Below, in pieces: positions 9,663 through 18,599 of a stretch of DNA of 20,000 bases. Made by a program: the position numbers and the translations under genes. Under the pieces are notes generated by a model that was not told where the DNA came from, did not search any database, and was given only the letters and a program-made list of their open reading frames with translations. Each line of letters starts with the position of its first letter. Position 1 is the first letter of the stretch. Source of the DNA: Chara braunii (Eukaryota > Streptophyta > Charophyceae > Charales > Characeae); assembly GCA_003427395.1 (NCBI GenBank), contig BFEA01000099.1, forward strand, positions 2,945,818 to 2,965,817, read 5' to 3'.

Positions 9663-10119
9663 GAGAGAAGGTTAACAACAGTCGTATTTTTCATCACCAC
9701 TTTAGGATACCCTTCACCATTTCAGGATGCAGCCTGCCTAAACAGGTGATTTTCACGGTCTTCGGCCCTTTCACCACTCCAGAACTATTCAGGTCTGAAA
9801 ATCCTGAATGATCCTGAAGTGGTGAAAGCTCCGAAGACCCTGAAAACCAGGTTTAGGCAGGCTGCATCCTCAAGTGGTGAAGGGTGGTTTTCATGGTCTT
9901 CGGACCTTTCACCACTTCATGACCATTCAGGATTTTCAAACTACCCAAAACTCTCATTTGACCACTTCAGGATGCAACCTGCCTAAACAGGTGGTTTCAA
10001 GGTCTTCGGACCTTTCACCACTTCAGGACCATTCAAGATTTTCAGACTGCTCAAAACTCTCAGCTCAGAATTTCCATTCCTGAATTTTCAGCTACCCGAT
10101 AATCGCTTGTGGTGATCTA
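9654..10119. mobile_element. Foldback-like insertion inside the gypsy remnant
   Basis: The 9-bp word ggtgatcta occurs at 9654-9662 and 10111-10119, and the intervening 448 bp interrupt the retroelement coding frame exactly there. The insert consists of four copies of a ~106-bp unit. Two form a hairpin: arms 9710-9793 and 9803-9884 are near-perfect reverse complements around a 9-nt loop. Two further copies follow in direct orientation, the last two spaced 106 bp (ggtcttcgga at 9895 and 10001). Diagnostic words are 'gcagcctgcctaaacaggt' and 'cctttcaccacttcagg'. There is no open frame of note and the extreme ends are not inverted repeats. A 9-bp duplication is typical of MULE-type insertions, but the family is not proven. 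Confidence 0.75.
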
Positions 10120-10489
10120 AGGCTCGGACGATATCGAGCACATTGATTTTTCCAGTGATGAACTCGGGGCAACTGGATTCCATCTCACCGGGGGATGGTC
10201 GCCACTCCGAGATCTCTCATTCGTCATCTGCCGGCTGGATCGCCCCTATCATACCCAGCCCTGGATATCCCAAGGAGAGGAACTGATCTAGTGGGATAAG
10301 CTCCGCGGCCTCGTGGGTAGCAACTGCTGTTGGTACTGCTCTGTCAATTTCTTCTACTACTGTCCCTACCTGTCCAGGTCCGTTAGCCAGGGGGGTTGCC
10401 GCTGCTGGGGCTGCCCCTAGTCGTACTTGTCGCTGGGGACAGTCTCTTGCCATTTGGCGGGGTTGATGACACGCGTTTCTGTCAATTTC
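10111..10489 (-). pseudogene. gag: Gag nucleocapsid remnant of the gypsy element
   Basis: The minus-strand frame around 10484-10440 reads RNACHQPRQMARDCPQRQ. By spacing this is a CX2CX4HX4C zinc knuckle in which the first Cys is Arg and the His is Gln, so only two ligands remain. A Pro/Ala-rich segment follows, then 'AAELIPLDQFLSLGYPGLGM', TGA at 10217-10219, and an in-frame continuation ('SEWRPSPGEMESSCPEFITG', 'VLDIVRALDHH') that meets the insertion at 10111. After the insertion the protease frame resumes with DHRIPLPIG, so the two flanks were once contiguous. The stop may be a CGA-to-TGA change. Confidence 0.75.
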
Positions 10490-10689
10490 AACTTTAACTA
10501 ACTACCTACCACTACTCCTAACCCTAAACAGGGGACCCCTGCAAGCATACGTTTCACAATCAAGGGGATGCATGTTGGCCCCCACCGTAATTGGCGGTGA
10601 TTAGTGAGGCGGTGGGGACCGAACATTTTGCCTGTAGGTGCACCTCCCATCTACTTTCCCCACCTCCATAGACTAAAACCACCTCCATA
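10490..10689. other. Spacer between gypsy remnant and SINE
   Basis: No gene is visible. An imperfect hairpin with an 11-bp stem and one mismatch lies at 10577-10587 / 10610-10620 (ggcccccaccg against cggtggggacc). A 16-bp word 'ccacctccatagacta' is repeated at about 10662 and 10680. Confidence 0.5.
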
Positions 10690-10881
10690 GACTAACAGTA
10701 GTGTCTGTGGCCAGCACACACACATACACACACACACACATCCTACCAATACCAGCTGGGGGCAGCAATTCAACTACAGATCAGTTGGTTGGCACCAAGC
10801 GTGCACAGGCGGTCCATGGGGATTGAACTCGCGACCTCGTGAATGCCACTTGCGTGCCTAACCAACTAAGCTACCTAGGCC
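10690..10881 (-). mobile_element. tRNA-derived SINE
   Basis: On the minus strand the head starts ggcctaggtagcttagttgg at 10881. It contains a consensus A box tagcttagttgg (10862-10873 on the plus strand) and a B box-like gagttcaatcc (10820-10830), separated by 31 nt as in tRNA genes. The head (10811-10881) resembles a tRNA in which acceptor and anticodon stems no longer pair well. The overall word order is closest to tRNA-Ile or tRNA-Ala types by eye. A non-tRNA body follows and runs into a (TG)n tract ((CA)n on the plus strand, about 10716-10739). Established SINE biology: these boxes recruit RNA polymerase III. The 3' limit near 10690 is approximate and I see no clear target duplication. 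Confidence 0.7.
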
Positions 10882-10899
10882 GCTTGCTCCCTGTCTGTG

Positions 10900-12200
10900 A
10901 ATCGTCCCAGTACCCGAAGGAAATAAATAATCGAAAAGCGACGAAAAACCGTACTACGAGGGAAAAAAAAAAACAAACTGAAAATGTATGTAATTAGAGG
11001 AAAAAAAAAAGAAAAGGATATGCAAACCACCCCTAACGGTGGCCCGAAAAAAGAGGACGGGTTAGGATCACCTTGGAGGGCCGTTGGAGCCCGGCGGAGA
11101 GAAGAAAGGCGGGTTGGGCGCGACCCTCAACGGTTGAAAAAAACCCTCAGAAGGAAAGTACTGACCCCACCTTCGTTTTGCCCTCTTTTCACCCCGCGCC
11201 TCCTCCACCCCCCCCCCGCCCCCTCTTTTTCCCGCGCTCCTCTTTCTCTTTTCGAAGCGAAGACCCCGCGCTCTCCTTGGGGGCCTTTATTTCCACTTTT
11301 TCCCCATTTCTTTCTTTCTTTTCCTCTTTCTTTTTTCGAAGTGAAGGACCCCGCGCTCTCCATGCAACGCAACAACACACGTAGGCGGGACGACGGACAA
11401 AATAAAATAATCATCAAACAAATGGAAAACACGAAAAAAACGAAAATTTTGAGGGCAAAACCGAGTCTGGGCTCGCTTGGCGGGGCCACATAATTTCATC
11501 ATCTGAGGTCCTCCCCCCCCATGGCTCCACCTTGGCCGAATTTTTCATTTGGGACCGTCCGTTCCCTCGATGAAATGAATGAATGGAACGCCAAAGATTA
11601 TACAAACAAAATCGATCCCGCCCCGCCGGTAGGCAGGACCGTGGCGGAGCGCCTTCTTTTCTGACCGCAGATTTCAACCCATCAACGGTCATATCTCCAT
11701 CACTCCTTATCGTCGTAATCCCCCGCCCTCAAGATTCTGAAGGCATCTGGACAGCGTGAACGTCCACATGCATTAAAAATGTTGGCGGATGGCGAGTGGT
11801 GCAACTACCGGTGGCGGCCCCAAGTGGCGGTGGCGGGAGGGACCTGGCCCAGGACGGGGGCCGGGTCCGCACTGCCGCGCGCGTTTTACACTTTTTCATT
11901 TGCGGCCGTAGATTCGGAAAATGGACGGCCAGAAATGGAAAAGGCGCGCCGGCGAGTCCCGACTCAACCCCCAGAAGGCCGAGAAAAACAGAGACGGCGG
12001 CACGGTGGTGGGGGATCGAGGACAGTGACAAAAACAGGCGGGGAGCCGCGATTCTGTGCTGCCGAGCAAAAGACAAAAAAATGCAGCAAACGGACAAAAC
12101 AAGACCAAACAAAATTGTGAACGTACTACATCGTTTCTGGGCCGTTTCGGTTATGCTTTCGAAAACATGTCGGGGATCGCTGGGGGTGGGAGGTGTAGGC
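10900..12200. other. GC-richer region without a supportable gene
   Basis: This region contains C-runs (11207-11216, 11512-11520) and a pyrimidine-rich stretch at 11160-11345. A ~28-bp word is repeated there ('ttttcgaagcgaagacccc' near 11249 and 'ttttcgaagtgaaggacccc' near 11333, each followed by gcgctctcc). Several open frames up to about 200 codons exist on both strands. They start at non-ATG codons or overlap each other and have skewed composition. A minus-strand frame ending at 11729 includes a hydrophobic stretch after an Ala/Pro run, but I cannot support it as a gene. The base composition would also suit a gene's upstream region. Confidence 0.4.
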
Positions 12201-13660
12201 GGGTGCGCTGGAAGGAGGTAGTCGTCTGTCGTGGCAGCAGCAGCAGCGGGAGCAGCAGCAGCAGCAGCAGCAGCAGGAGCAGGAGCTGGAGCGGGAGCAG
12301 GTGTGGAGGGAGCAGGAGCAGGTGCAGCCACGGGAGCAGGCCTGGCGGGGGCGGGGGGAGGGGTGGGAGAAGGTGTGGCAAGGGAAGGAGGAGCAGGAGA
12401 AGAGGGGAGAGGAGGAGGAGCGCAGGAGGAGAAGGAGGAGGAGGTGGAGGTGTTGCTCGCGCTCGGTCTACGTGTCGTTGTGGTGTCTGTCGTGACCGAC
12501 CAATCGCCCCCTTGCTGCTACGTACACCTGCTTCTCCCAAAACTCCTACGACTACTACTACCCCTACTGCAACAGCGCGGACTGGGCGTCCTCCTGCCCC
12601 TACAACAACAACACCTACTCCTCCTGCCGCTAATGATTCCGTCGTGTTGCACAGCTCCTGGTCGGTAATCTTCATCCTGCTCCCGTTTGTCCGGCTTTGT
12701 CCTTATCTGTTGGTCTGTGCGCAGCACGACAACAACCACCTCCTCTCTCCCCAACTCCAGGGGTGGGGAACAGTTGGATGGCGTGTTGCAGTCGAATGTG
12801 TGAAACGGAAAAGTTCTGAGAATAGGCCATTGTTGAGCTATAGCAAAAGTAGTAGTAGTAGTAGTAGTAGTAATAGTAGTAGTAGTAGCATTAGGAGAAG
12901 TAGTGGTCGAGGGAATAGGAGGAGGAGGAGGAGGAGGAGTAGGAATAGTCGGAGGTGGAAGGAGAGGGGGGTGAGGTGGTGTGGGGAGGAGGTGAAGAGG
13001 TTCAGCGGAAACGGACTGCCAGGCTGTGGGCGAGAAGAGGAGGGCTGTGAGAGAGAAGGAGAGAAGGAGGAGGAAAGGATCGTTGAAGCCGACATAGGTG
13101 GTGGATTGGAGGGAGAGAAGGTGTGCGCAAAGGGTCAAACTCTAGAGGAGGAGGAGGAGGAGGAGGAGGCGGAGGAGGGAGAGAGCGAAGAGGAAGGTAG
13201 GAGGAAGACATTCTGCAGACCTAAATCTGGGGATTGTTGGGAGGCGTGCACAAGGAAGAGAAAGGAGGGGGAGGAGGAGGAGGAGGGGGAGGTGGAGGAG
13301 AAGACGGTGTGTTTGATAGCACCGAGGTCGTCTGCCATAGCAGCAGTCATTAGCAGGGGATGCTGTCCGCCTGCGCCGGTTATCCGCCACGTGGATGTGT
13401 TGGCTACCTGCCATGTGGAAGCACAGCAGTCCCTGTCACCGTTTCGTATCGTTGGCGGTAGTCGACAAGAGACGTGGGGTCCGTTCTGTCTCCGCAGGAC
13501 GCTCTCTCTCCTTGCCTTCTGAGGGAGGAAGGGGAGAAGCAGGAGGAGGAGGAGGAGAAAAGGGAGCGGGTGCAAACGGAAGAGGGCAACGAGGAGGAGG
13601 ATCCCTCTTCTGTCGTGGACGAATGAAGAGGAGTGCAGCTGAAAGTTCACTGAAGTTTGC
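12200..13660 (+). repeat. Triplet-repeat, polypurine-rich low-complexity region with a long open frame
   Basis: The plus strand is dominated by imperfect GCA (12233-12274), GGA (12390-12450, 12915-12940, 13144-13175, 13265-13300) and AGT (12848-12889) triplets. One plus-strand frame stays open from 12056 to 13522 (488 codons): Ser-, Arg- and Glu-homopolymer runs around a Thr/Pro-rich segment (about 12545-12635). It starts at GTG with no convincing ATG. The opposite strand is also open for about 206 codons at 12518-13138, with a hydrophobic, signal-peptide-like stretch and a Pro-rich tail, again without an ATG. Openness on both strands is what stop-poor triplet repeats produce, so I treat this as repeat DNA. 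An exon of a low-complexity protein cannot be excluded. Confidence 0.55.
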
Positions 13661-13769
13661 TTATCATCCCTCTTCTTCGACCTGTAAGTTTTGCTTATCA
13701 TCCTCCTCTCCACTGCTCTATTCACTGCCCTCCCTCTCTCTCTCTCTCCTCTTTCCTCTACTTTCCTCT

Positions 13770-13824
<55 letters not shown>

Positions 13825-14055
13825 GATCTGCTGATCTTCACCTCATCCTCCATTTCTCTATTAGTCGACGATTCTTCGCCCTCTAGTCTCTCGCTCGTCT
13901 TGCACAAACTCACGTGTTAGTCGAATACGCACACACAAACACACTTTCCTTCTCTCTCTCTTTGGCTCTCTCTCTACAAAGCTGATCTTCTCATATCTCT
14001 CTCCTCTCACATATCGCCTCTCCACTCGTCTGATCAGTCCCCTTGTTCGTCTCGA

Positions 14056-14100
<45 letters not shown>

Positions 14101-14480
14101 TCTCTCTCTCTCTGTCCTTCTCTCTCTAACAGACACGTGAACACACATGCTTCCCCCCTCTTGGTACGGATCTGCTCTGCCCTCGATCCTCGTCCTCTCT
14201 CTCTCTCTCTCTCCCCTGATCCCAAGTTTGCTGCTGATTCTGTAGCTTCTCTTCCCCCTCCCCCCGCCTTCGTCTCCCACGTCCTCTCCTCTTGTTTCGC
14301 ACCCCGCAAGTTCACACACATTCACAGGTAACACACAGACACACATCCTTCCGCCTCTTGGTATGGATCTGCTTTCCCTCGATCGTCCTCTCTCTCTCTC
14401 TCTCCATATCCCTTCTTTGCTGACGATTCTGTACCCTCTCTTACCACCACTTTCTCTCTTGTTTCGCACCCCACAAGTTC
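13660..14480. repeat. Polypyrimidine region with long (CT)n tracts and a diverged duplication
   Basis: On the plus strand composition flips from purine-rich to pyrimidine-rich near 13660. Long (CT)n tracts lie at about 13772-13824 and 14058-14113, with shorter ones near 14190-14213 and 14389-14404. Segments 14129-14329 and 14330-14480 are diverged tandem copies: both contain 'cctcttggta.ggatctgct', 'ccctcgatc', a (CT)n tract and 'cttgtttcgcacccc.caagt'. Length differences come from the (CT)n tracts. No gene is supported, and the overlapping open frames encode Ser/Leu or Arg/Glu dipeptide runs. Confidence 0.75.
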
Positions 14481-14482
14481 AG

Positions 14483-14600
14483 GCACACATACACATCATC
14501 TCACATATACACATCATCACACGCATACACATCATCACATACGTACACATCACTACACGCATACACATCATCACATACACATACACATACACATATACAT

Positions 14601-14635
<35 letters not shown>

Positions 14636-14637
14636 GG
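14483..14637. repeat. ACACAT / ATACAC minisatellite
   Basis: Degenerate tandem array of short words (acacatcatc, acacatac, atacac) that becomes a nearly pure 6-bp (ACACAT)n repeat towards 14637. No coding sense. Confidence 0.85.
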
Positions 14638-14889
14638 TATGAACACGGCGCTAATTGTTTTGTGTTTGCCTCCGTTTGGGTCCGTTAGGAAGGCAACACA
14701 CACAGAGGTGACGACCGTTTACTGGCCTTTTCTCCGTTCTTTGCGCGCTGTTCTTCTGTCTATATCTCATCCTCTTCCTTGCTTGTTCGCGAGTCCCACC
14801 TTTTCTTCGTTCTACTGCTCCTGTCACAGTCTCTGTCCCTCTCTTCGACGATCTGTGCGCAATCCCTATCGCCGTCCCGGCGCCAGAGA

Positions 14890-15310
14890 ATCATCATCAT
14901 CGTCCTCTTTCTACTCCTTATCATCCGCCGCGCCATTCCTTTATGACCATCTTCTTACTCACCCCTTGTCATCTTCATTGATCATTATCATTGTCATTAT
15001 GCCTGTCATCCTAGTTGATCATTATCATTGTCATTAAGCCTGTCATCAGCTGTGTTACTATATCTATCGTTATCTTCATTACAGCCACATCATCCTCATC
15101 TTCATTATCATTATCGATGTCATTATGCCTGTCATGATCTGTGTTACTCTTATCTATTGTTATCTTCATCACACTCTCCTCTTCATTATCATTATCATTG
15201 TCAATGTCATTATGCCTGTCGTCATTTGTGTTACTATATCTACCATTATCTTCATTATATTTATGGAGTCTATTCTCCACATCATCATCCAGTTCATTAT
15301 CACCATATCA
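14890..15310. repeat. TCATTA-rich minisatellite, ~88-bp higher unit
   Basis: Built from tcattatcattgtcatta-type words. Three clear copies of a longer unit carry 'gtgttact' at 15052, 15141 and 15228 (periods 89 and 87), each preceded by a 'gcctgtc' word and followed by a 'ttatcttcat' word. A partial fourth copy lies upstream around 14976-15010. Further TCA-rich simple sequence continues to about 15480. Overlapping open frames encode Ile/Val/His-rich repeats and are not called. Confidence 0.8.
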
Positions 15311-15479
15311 TGACCAGTATCATATCCACATTACGGTAATTAACACAATCATCGCTCGGAAATGATCATCGTAGCGACTGTATATGATCGTAATTACAGC
15401 AGTCATCATCCTCATTGTCATCGTCCCTTGTCATCATCGTCATTGCCTTTATTATCACCAGCACCACCATTATTACTCC

Positions 15480-15700
15480 TTTGGGCAGCTCACTTAGCCG
15501 TTCATGGCCGTAATTTTGGAAGCGATTTTGGAAGCGAAATCGGCAGCTCCTTCTGGCAGGAACCTCATAAGCCCTGATGATTTGGGTTCAAAAAATGCCG
15601 AAATTGCGGCCAGGTACGTCAAAGTTAAATGACAGGTGTAATACCATCATGGCTGTCAACATTATCATCGTACACATCAGCATCATCGCCAACGCCGCCA
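15480..15700. other. Short unique-looking spacer
   Basis: Moderate-complexity sequence between TCA-rich blocks, with a doubled word ttttggaagcga at about 15513 and 15525. No gene is seen. Confidence 0.4.
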
Positions 15701-15709
15701 CGGCATCAC

Positions 15710-15860
15710 TTAAGTCTTCACCGTCAGCACCTCTACTGGCATCATCATCATCATCAGCAGCAGCTTCAGCATCAGCATCAGCATCAGCATCATTGTCATC
15801 GCTATCATGATCATCATGAACGTCATCACGGCTCTCTTCTTCTCCTTCGTCGTCGTCGTC
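15710..15860. repeat. (TCA)n/(AGC)n triplet block
   Basis: Imperfect tcatcatca, cagcagcag, tcagcatcagca and cgtcgtcgtc triplets. The minus strand has an ATG-started open frame (15884 to 15588, 98 codons) that reads Asp/Glu/Ala-rich through the block. The acidic run is a direct translation of the triplets and no domain is visible, so it is recorded only as a possible low-complexity exon. Confidence 0.7.
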
Positions 15861-16074
15861 AGGGTATACAGAGAATGATGGCAAAGTAGAACAAATTGCC
15901 GCGTGAACTGTAACACGCAGTGATTATTTTCGGATTTTTTTTCCTCGTATTGTTCATGGCTATCGGTCGCTTTGACACAAGAATCTTCCAGCTTCTGAAT
16001 GATGCTATTTCTAGTGCAACCGCGCAAGATGGAGGATCCGTAAAACTACACGCAGCTATGTAAGGGGGGCCCGC

Positions 16075-16566
<492 letters not shown>

Positions 16567-16664
16567 ACTGGCTGCCTGACGTGTTGGAGATTCCCTTTGG
16601 CATGTGGTTTAGCTGGCAGAGGGATGGAATTCAGCAGATTGCCTCGCTGCTACCGTCTTCCCCT

Positions 16665-16748
16665 GAACACAGCGCACCCTCATCATGAATCTGTTCCAGC
16701 TATCGTATAGATTCATGATACAGTTACGATAAGGGGTGCGTTGTGTTC
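16665..16748. repeat. 84-bp interrupted palindrome
   Basis: Outer arms gaacacagcgcaccct (16665-16680) and aggggtgcgttgtgttc (16732-16748) pair with one substitution and one bulge. Inner arms atcatgaatct (16682-16692) and agattcatgat (16709-16719) pair perfectly around a 16-nt loop. The right side has an extra ~12 nt between the arms. This could be a tiny foldback element, or a hairpin in DNA or RNA. No flanking duplication was identified. Confidence 0.65.
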
Positions 16749-16749
16749 G

Positions 16750-17440
16750 CGGGAGGAAGGTAGGCTACAGAAGACGTCACGGCCGTGTTGTTGTTTTCGA
16801 CGATCCATTAACACAAAAAAAATTGCGGCGTAGTCGTCCGTTTATTTGGACTTTTGTTTATAGATTATGTTTCTTTTCTTTGATTTTTTTTCCCCCCCCC
16901 CTTACGAGTATGTTTCTATTCTGCTGGCACACGATAGCACCGATGGGTCAGCATTGTGCCTCGCTCGACTGCTCTCCGAATGTGCAAAATGAGAATGAAT
17001 CGTCCGCTATCACATGGACAGATACACGGCAATTTTTTTGGTCGTTTGTGCATGTGGAGAGTCGTGGCGCCAAGCGCATTGTGCAGACCGTTTATGGCAT
17101 CGCTCTTTTCGATTTCTTTTTTCATTTGTTCACTTCTTGGTTTCTATTTTGTGTTTCACTTAGTTTTTTTCAATTTATTACTCAACTTTATTAAAGTTTA
17201 TTTATTCCTCCCTCTTTTCTCCCTGTACTATGACGCAAGCGCGTCTATGGGTAGGTAGGGTAATTCCTTTGTTTCCCTTTTCCGCAATTCCTTTCCTGGG
17301 CGACTTTTTTTTTTTTCAAGACAACACCTGCTGAGTGTGCTAGGTGTGGTGACAAGAGAACCACTCTCAGCAGCTCTGCCAGTGGCTCCAATCAAGGGCG
17401 ACTTGGCATTCGTTCGGGTTCTTCGGTTTGAAATGCCGAT
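16750..17440. other. T-rich sequence of normal complexity, no confident gene
   Basis: A plus-strand open frame of about 152 codons (16736-17194) starts at GTG and has two hydrophobic stretches rich in Phe from T-rich DNA. I do not recognise it. It begins inside the palindrome at 16665-16748, which argues against the upstream part being a natural start. C- and T-runs occur at 16887-16900 and 17306-17318. Confidence 0.35.
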
Positions 17441-17452
17441 TCTATGACGACG

Positions 17453-18584
17453 ATCTGGCCGTCGATTCTCCATATCGGTCCGTGGAATCACGATCTCTGG
17501 CCGACGATTCTGTGTCTCTGGCCGTTGATTCTCCCTGGGTTGCCGGTGGTCCCCCCCCTCTGGTCGTTGATTCTCTGTCCGTGGCTGTTGATTTTCTCTC
17601 TCTGGCCGTTGATTCTGCCTCTCTGGTCGTGGATTGGCTGTCTGTGGCTGTTGGTTTTCTGTCTCTGGCCGTTTATTCTCTGTCTGTGGCTGAGATTTTC
17701 TGTCTGCGGCCGTTGATTCTCCCTGGGTTGCAGGTGGTCCCCCCCCTCTGGTCGTTGTTTCTCTGTCTGTGGCTGTTGATTTTCTGTCTCTGGCCGTTGA
17801 TTCTGCCTCTTTGGTCGTGGATGGGCTGTCTGTGGCTGTTGATTTTCTGTCTCTGGCCGTTGATTCTCCGTGGGTTGCCGGTGGTCCCCCCCCTCTGGTC
17901 GTTGACTCTCTGTCTGTGGCTGTTGACTTTGTCTCTGGCCGTCGATTCTCCCTGTCTTGTCGGTGGTCCCCCCTCTCTGGTCGTTGATTCTCTGACGACC
18001 AGAGAGGGGGGATCACCCGCAAGACAGGGAGACTCGACGGCGAGAGACAGAGAATCAACGGTCAGAGACCGAGAATCAACGTCCAGACAGGCAGAATCAA
18101 CGGCCAGAGACAGAGAATCAACAGCCACAGACGGAGAATCAACGACCAGAGAGGGAGGATCACCGGTAAGACAGGGAGAATCAACGGCCAGAGACAGAGA
18201 ATCAATAGCCACAGTTCTCTGTCTGTGACTGTTGATGATCAACAGCCACAGACAGAGAATCAGCCACCAGCTCTGTCTGTGGCCGTTGATTCTCCGTCGC
18301 TGGCCGTTGATTATCGTAGGATCTGGTCGTCGACTCTCTCTCTCTCTGTGACTGTTGATTCTCCTTCTCTGGCCGTTGATTCTCCCTGTCTTGCCGGTGA
18401 TCCCCCCCGCTCTCTGGTCATTGATTCTGTCTGTGGCTGTTGATTCTCTGTCTCTGGCCGTCGATTCTGCCTCTCTGGCCGTTGATTATCGGATGATCTG
18501 GCCGTCGACTCTCTCTCTCTCTCTCTGTGACCGTTGATTCTCTTTCCCTGGTTGTTGTTTCTCCGTATGTGGCCGTCTGTTCAC
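17453..18584. repeat. 21-bp minisatellite with orientation switches
   Basis: Repeating 21-bp units such as tggctgttgattttctgtctc and variants, head to tail. A variant block 'ctccctgggttgc.ggtggt' recurs at about 17531, 17719 and 17866 (spacings 188 and 147, near 9x21 and 7x21), showing higher-order units. Orientation is forward 17453-17994, reverse 17995-18214, forward 18215-18236, reverse 18237-18270, and forward again to 18584. Because 21 is divisible by 3 and stops are rare, several frames stay open on both strands and encode 7-residue repeats. Starts are non-ATG and the inversions would break any product, so I do not call a protein. Confidence 0.9.
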
Positions 18585-18599
18585 TGTATCCTACCCCCT

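Larger units (their letters stand above)
7584..10489 (-). mobile_element. Truncated Ty3/gypsy-type retrotransposon remnant
   Basis: Reading the minus strand from 10489 down gives nucleocapsid, protease, spacer and reverse transcriptase in the gag-pol order of Ty3/gypsy elements (order alone does not separate these from Ty1/copia, but the reverse transcriptase residues do). The reading frame changes at the insertion (9663-10110), again near 9285, and again near 8462. In-frame stops lie at 10217-10219, 9289-9291, 8999-9001 and 8166-8168. Recognisable reverse transcriptase stops at about 7584 with no RNase H or integrase. No LTRs were recognised on either side. This is therefore a dead, internally fragmented copy, listed below by domain. 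Confidence 0.85.

Noticed and set aside
8421-9663. Plus-strand open frames across the pol region
   Set aside because: They are antisense shadows of the minus-strand retroelement, whose translation shows real domains.
10516-10535. Interstitial telomere repeat (cctaaccctaaac)
   Set aside because: Only about 1.5 copies of a CCCTAAA-like word, too short to mean anything.
10811-10881. Possible functional tRNA gene on the minus strand
   Set aside because: The A and B boxes are good, but the acceptor, anticodon and T stems pair poorly and sequence continues into a SINE-like body, so it is called a SINE head.
12518-13138. Minus-strand secreted Pro-rich protein with signal peptide
   Set aside because: It opens at TTG right after a stop with no ATG before the hydrophobic stretch, and lies wholly in triplet-repeat DNA. 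Kept only as a side note.
13861-14469. 202-codon Arg/Glu-rich minus-strand frame
   Set aside because: It is the translation of (GA)n tracts and of the diverged duplication. No domain is seen.
17228-18228. Long repeat-protein genes (about 270 codons on each strand)
   Set aside because: They follow from a 21-bp period divisible by 3. They start at non-ATG codons and run through orientation switches.
17453-18584. CRISPR-like array
   Set aside because: The 21-bp units are contiguous and all similar to each other, with no unique spacers, and the genome is eukaryotic.
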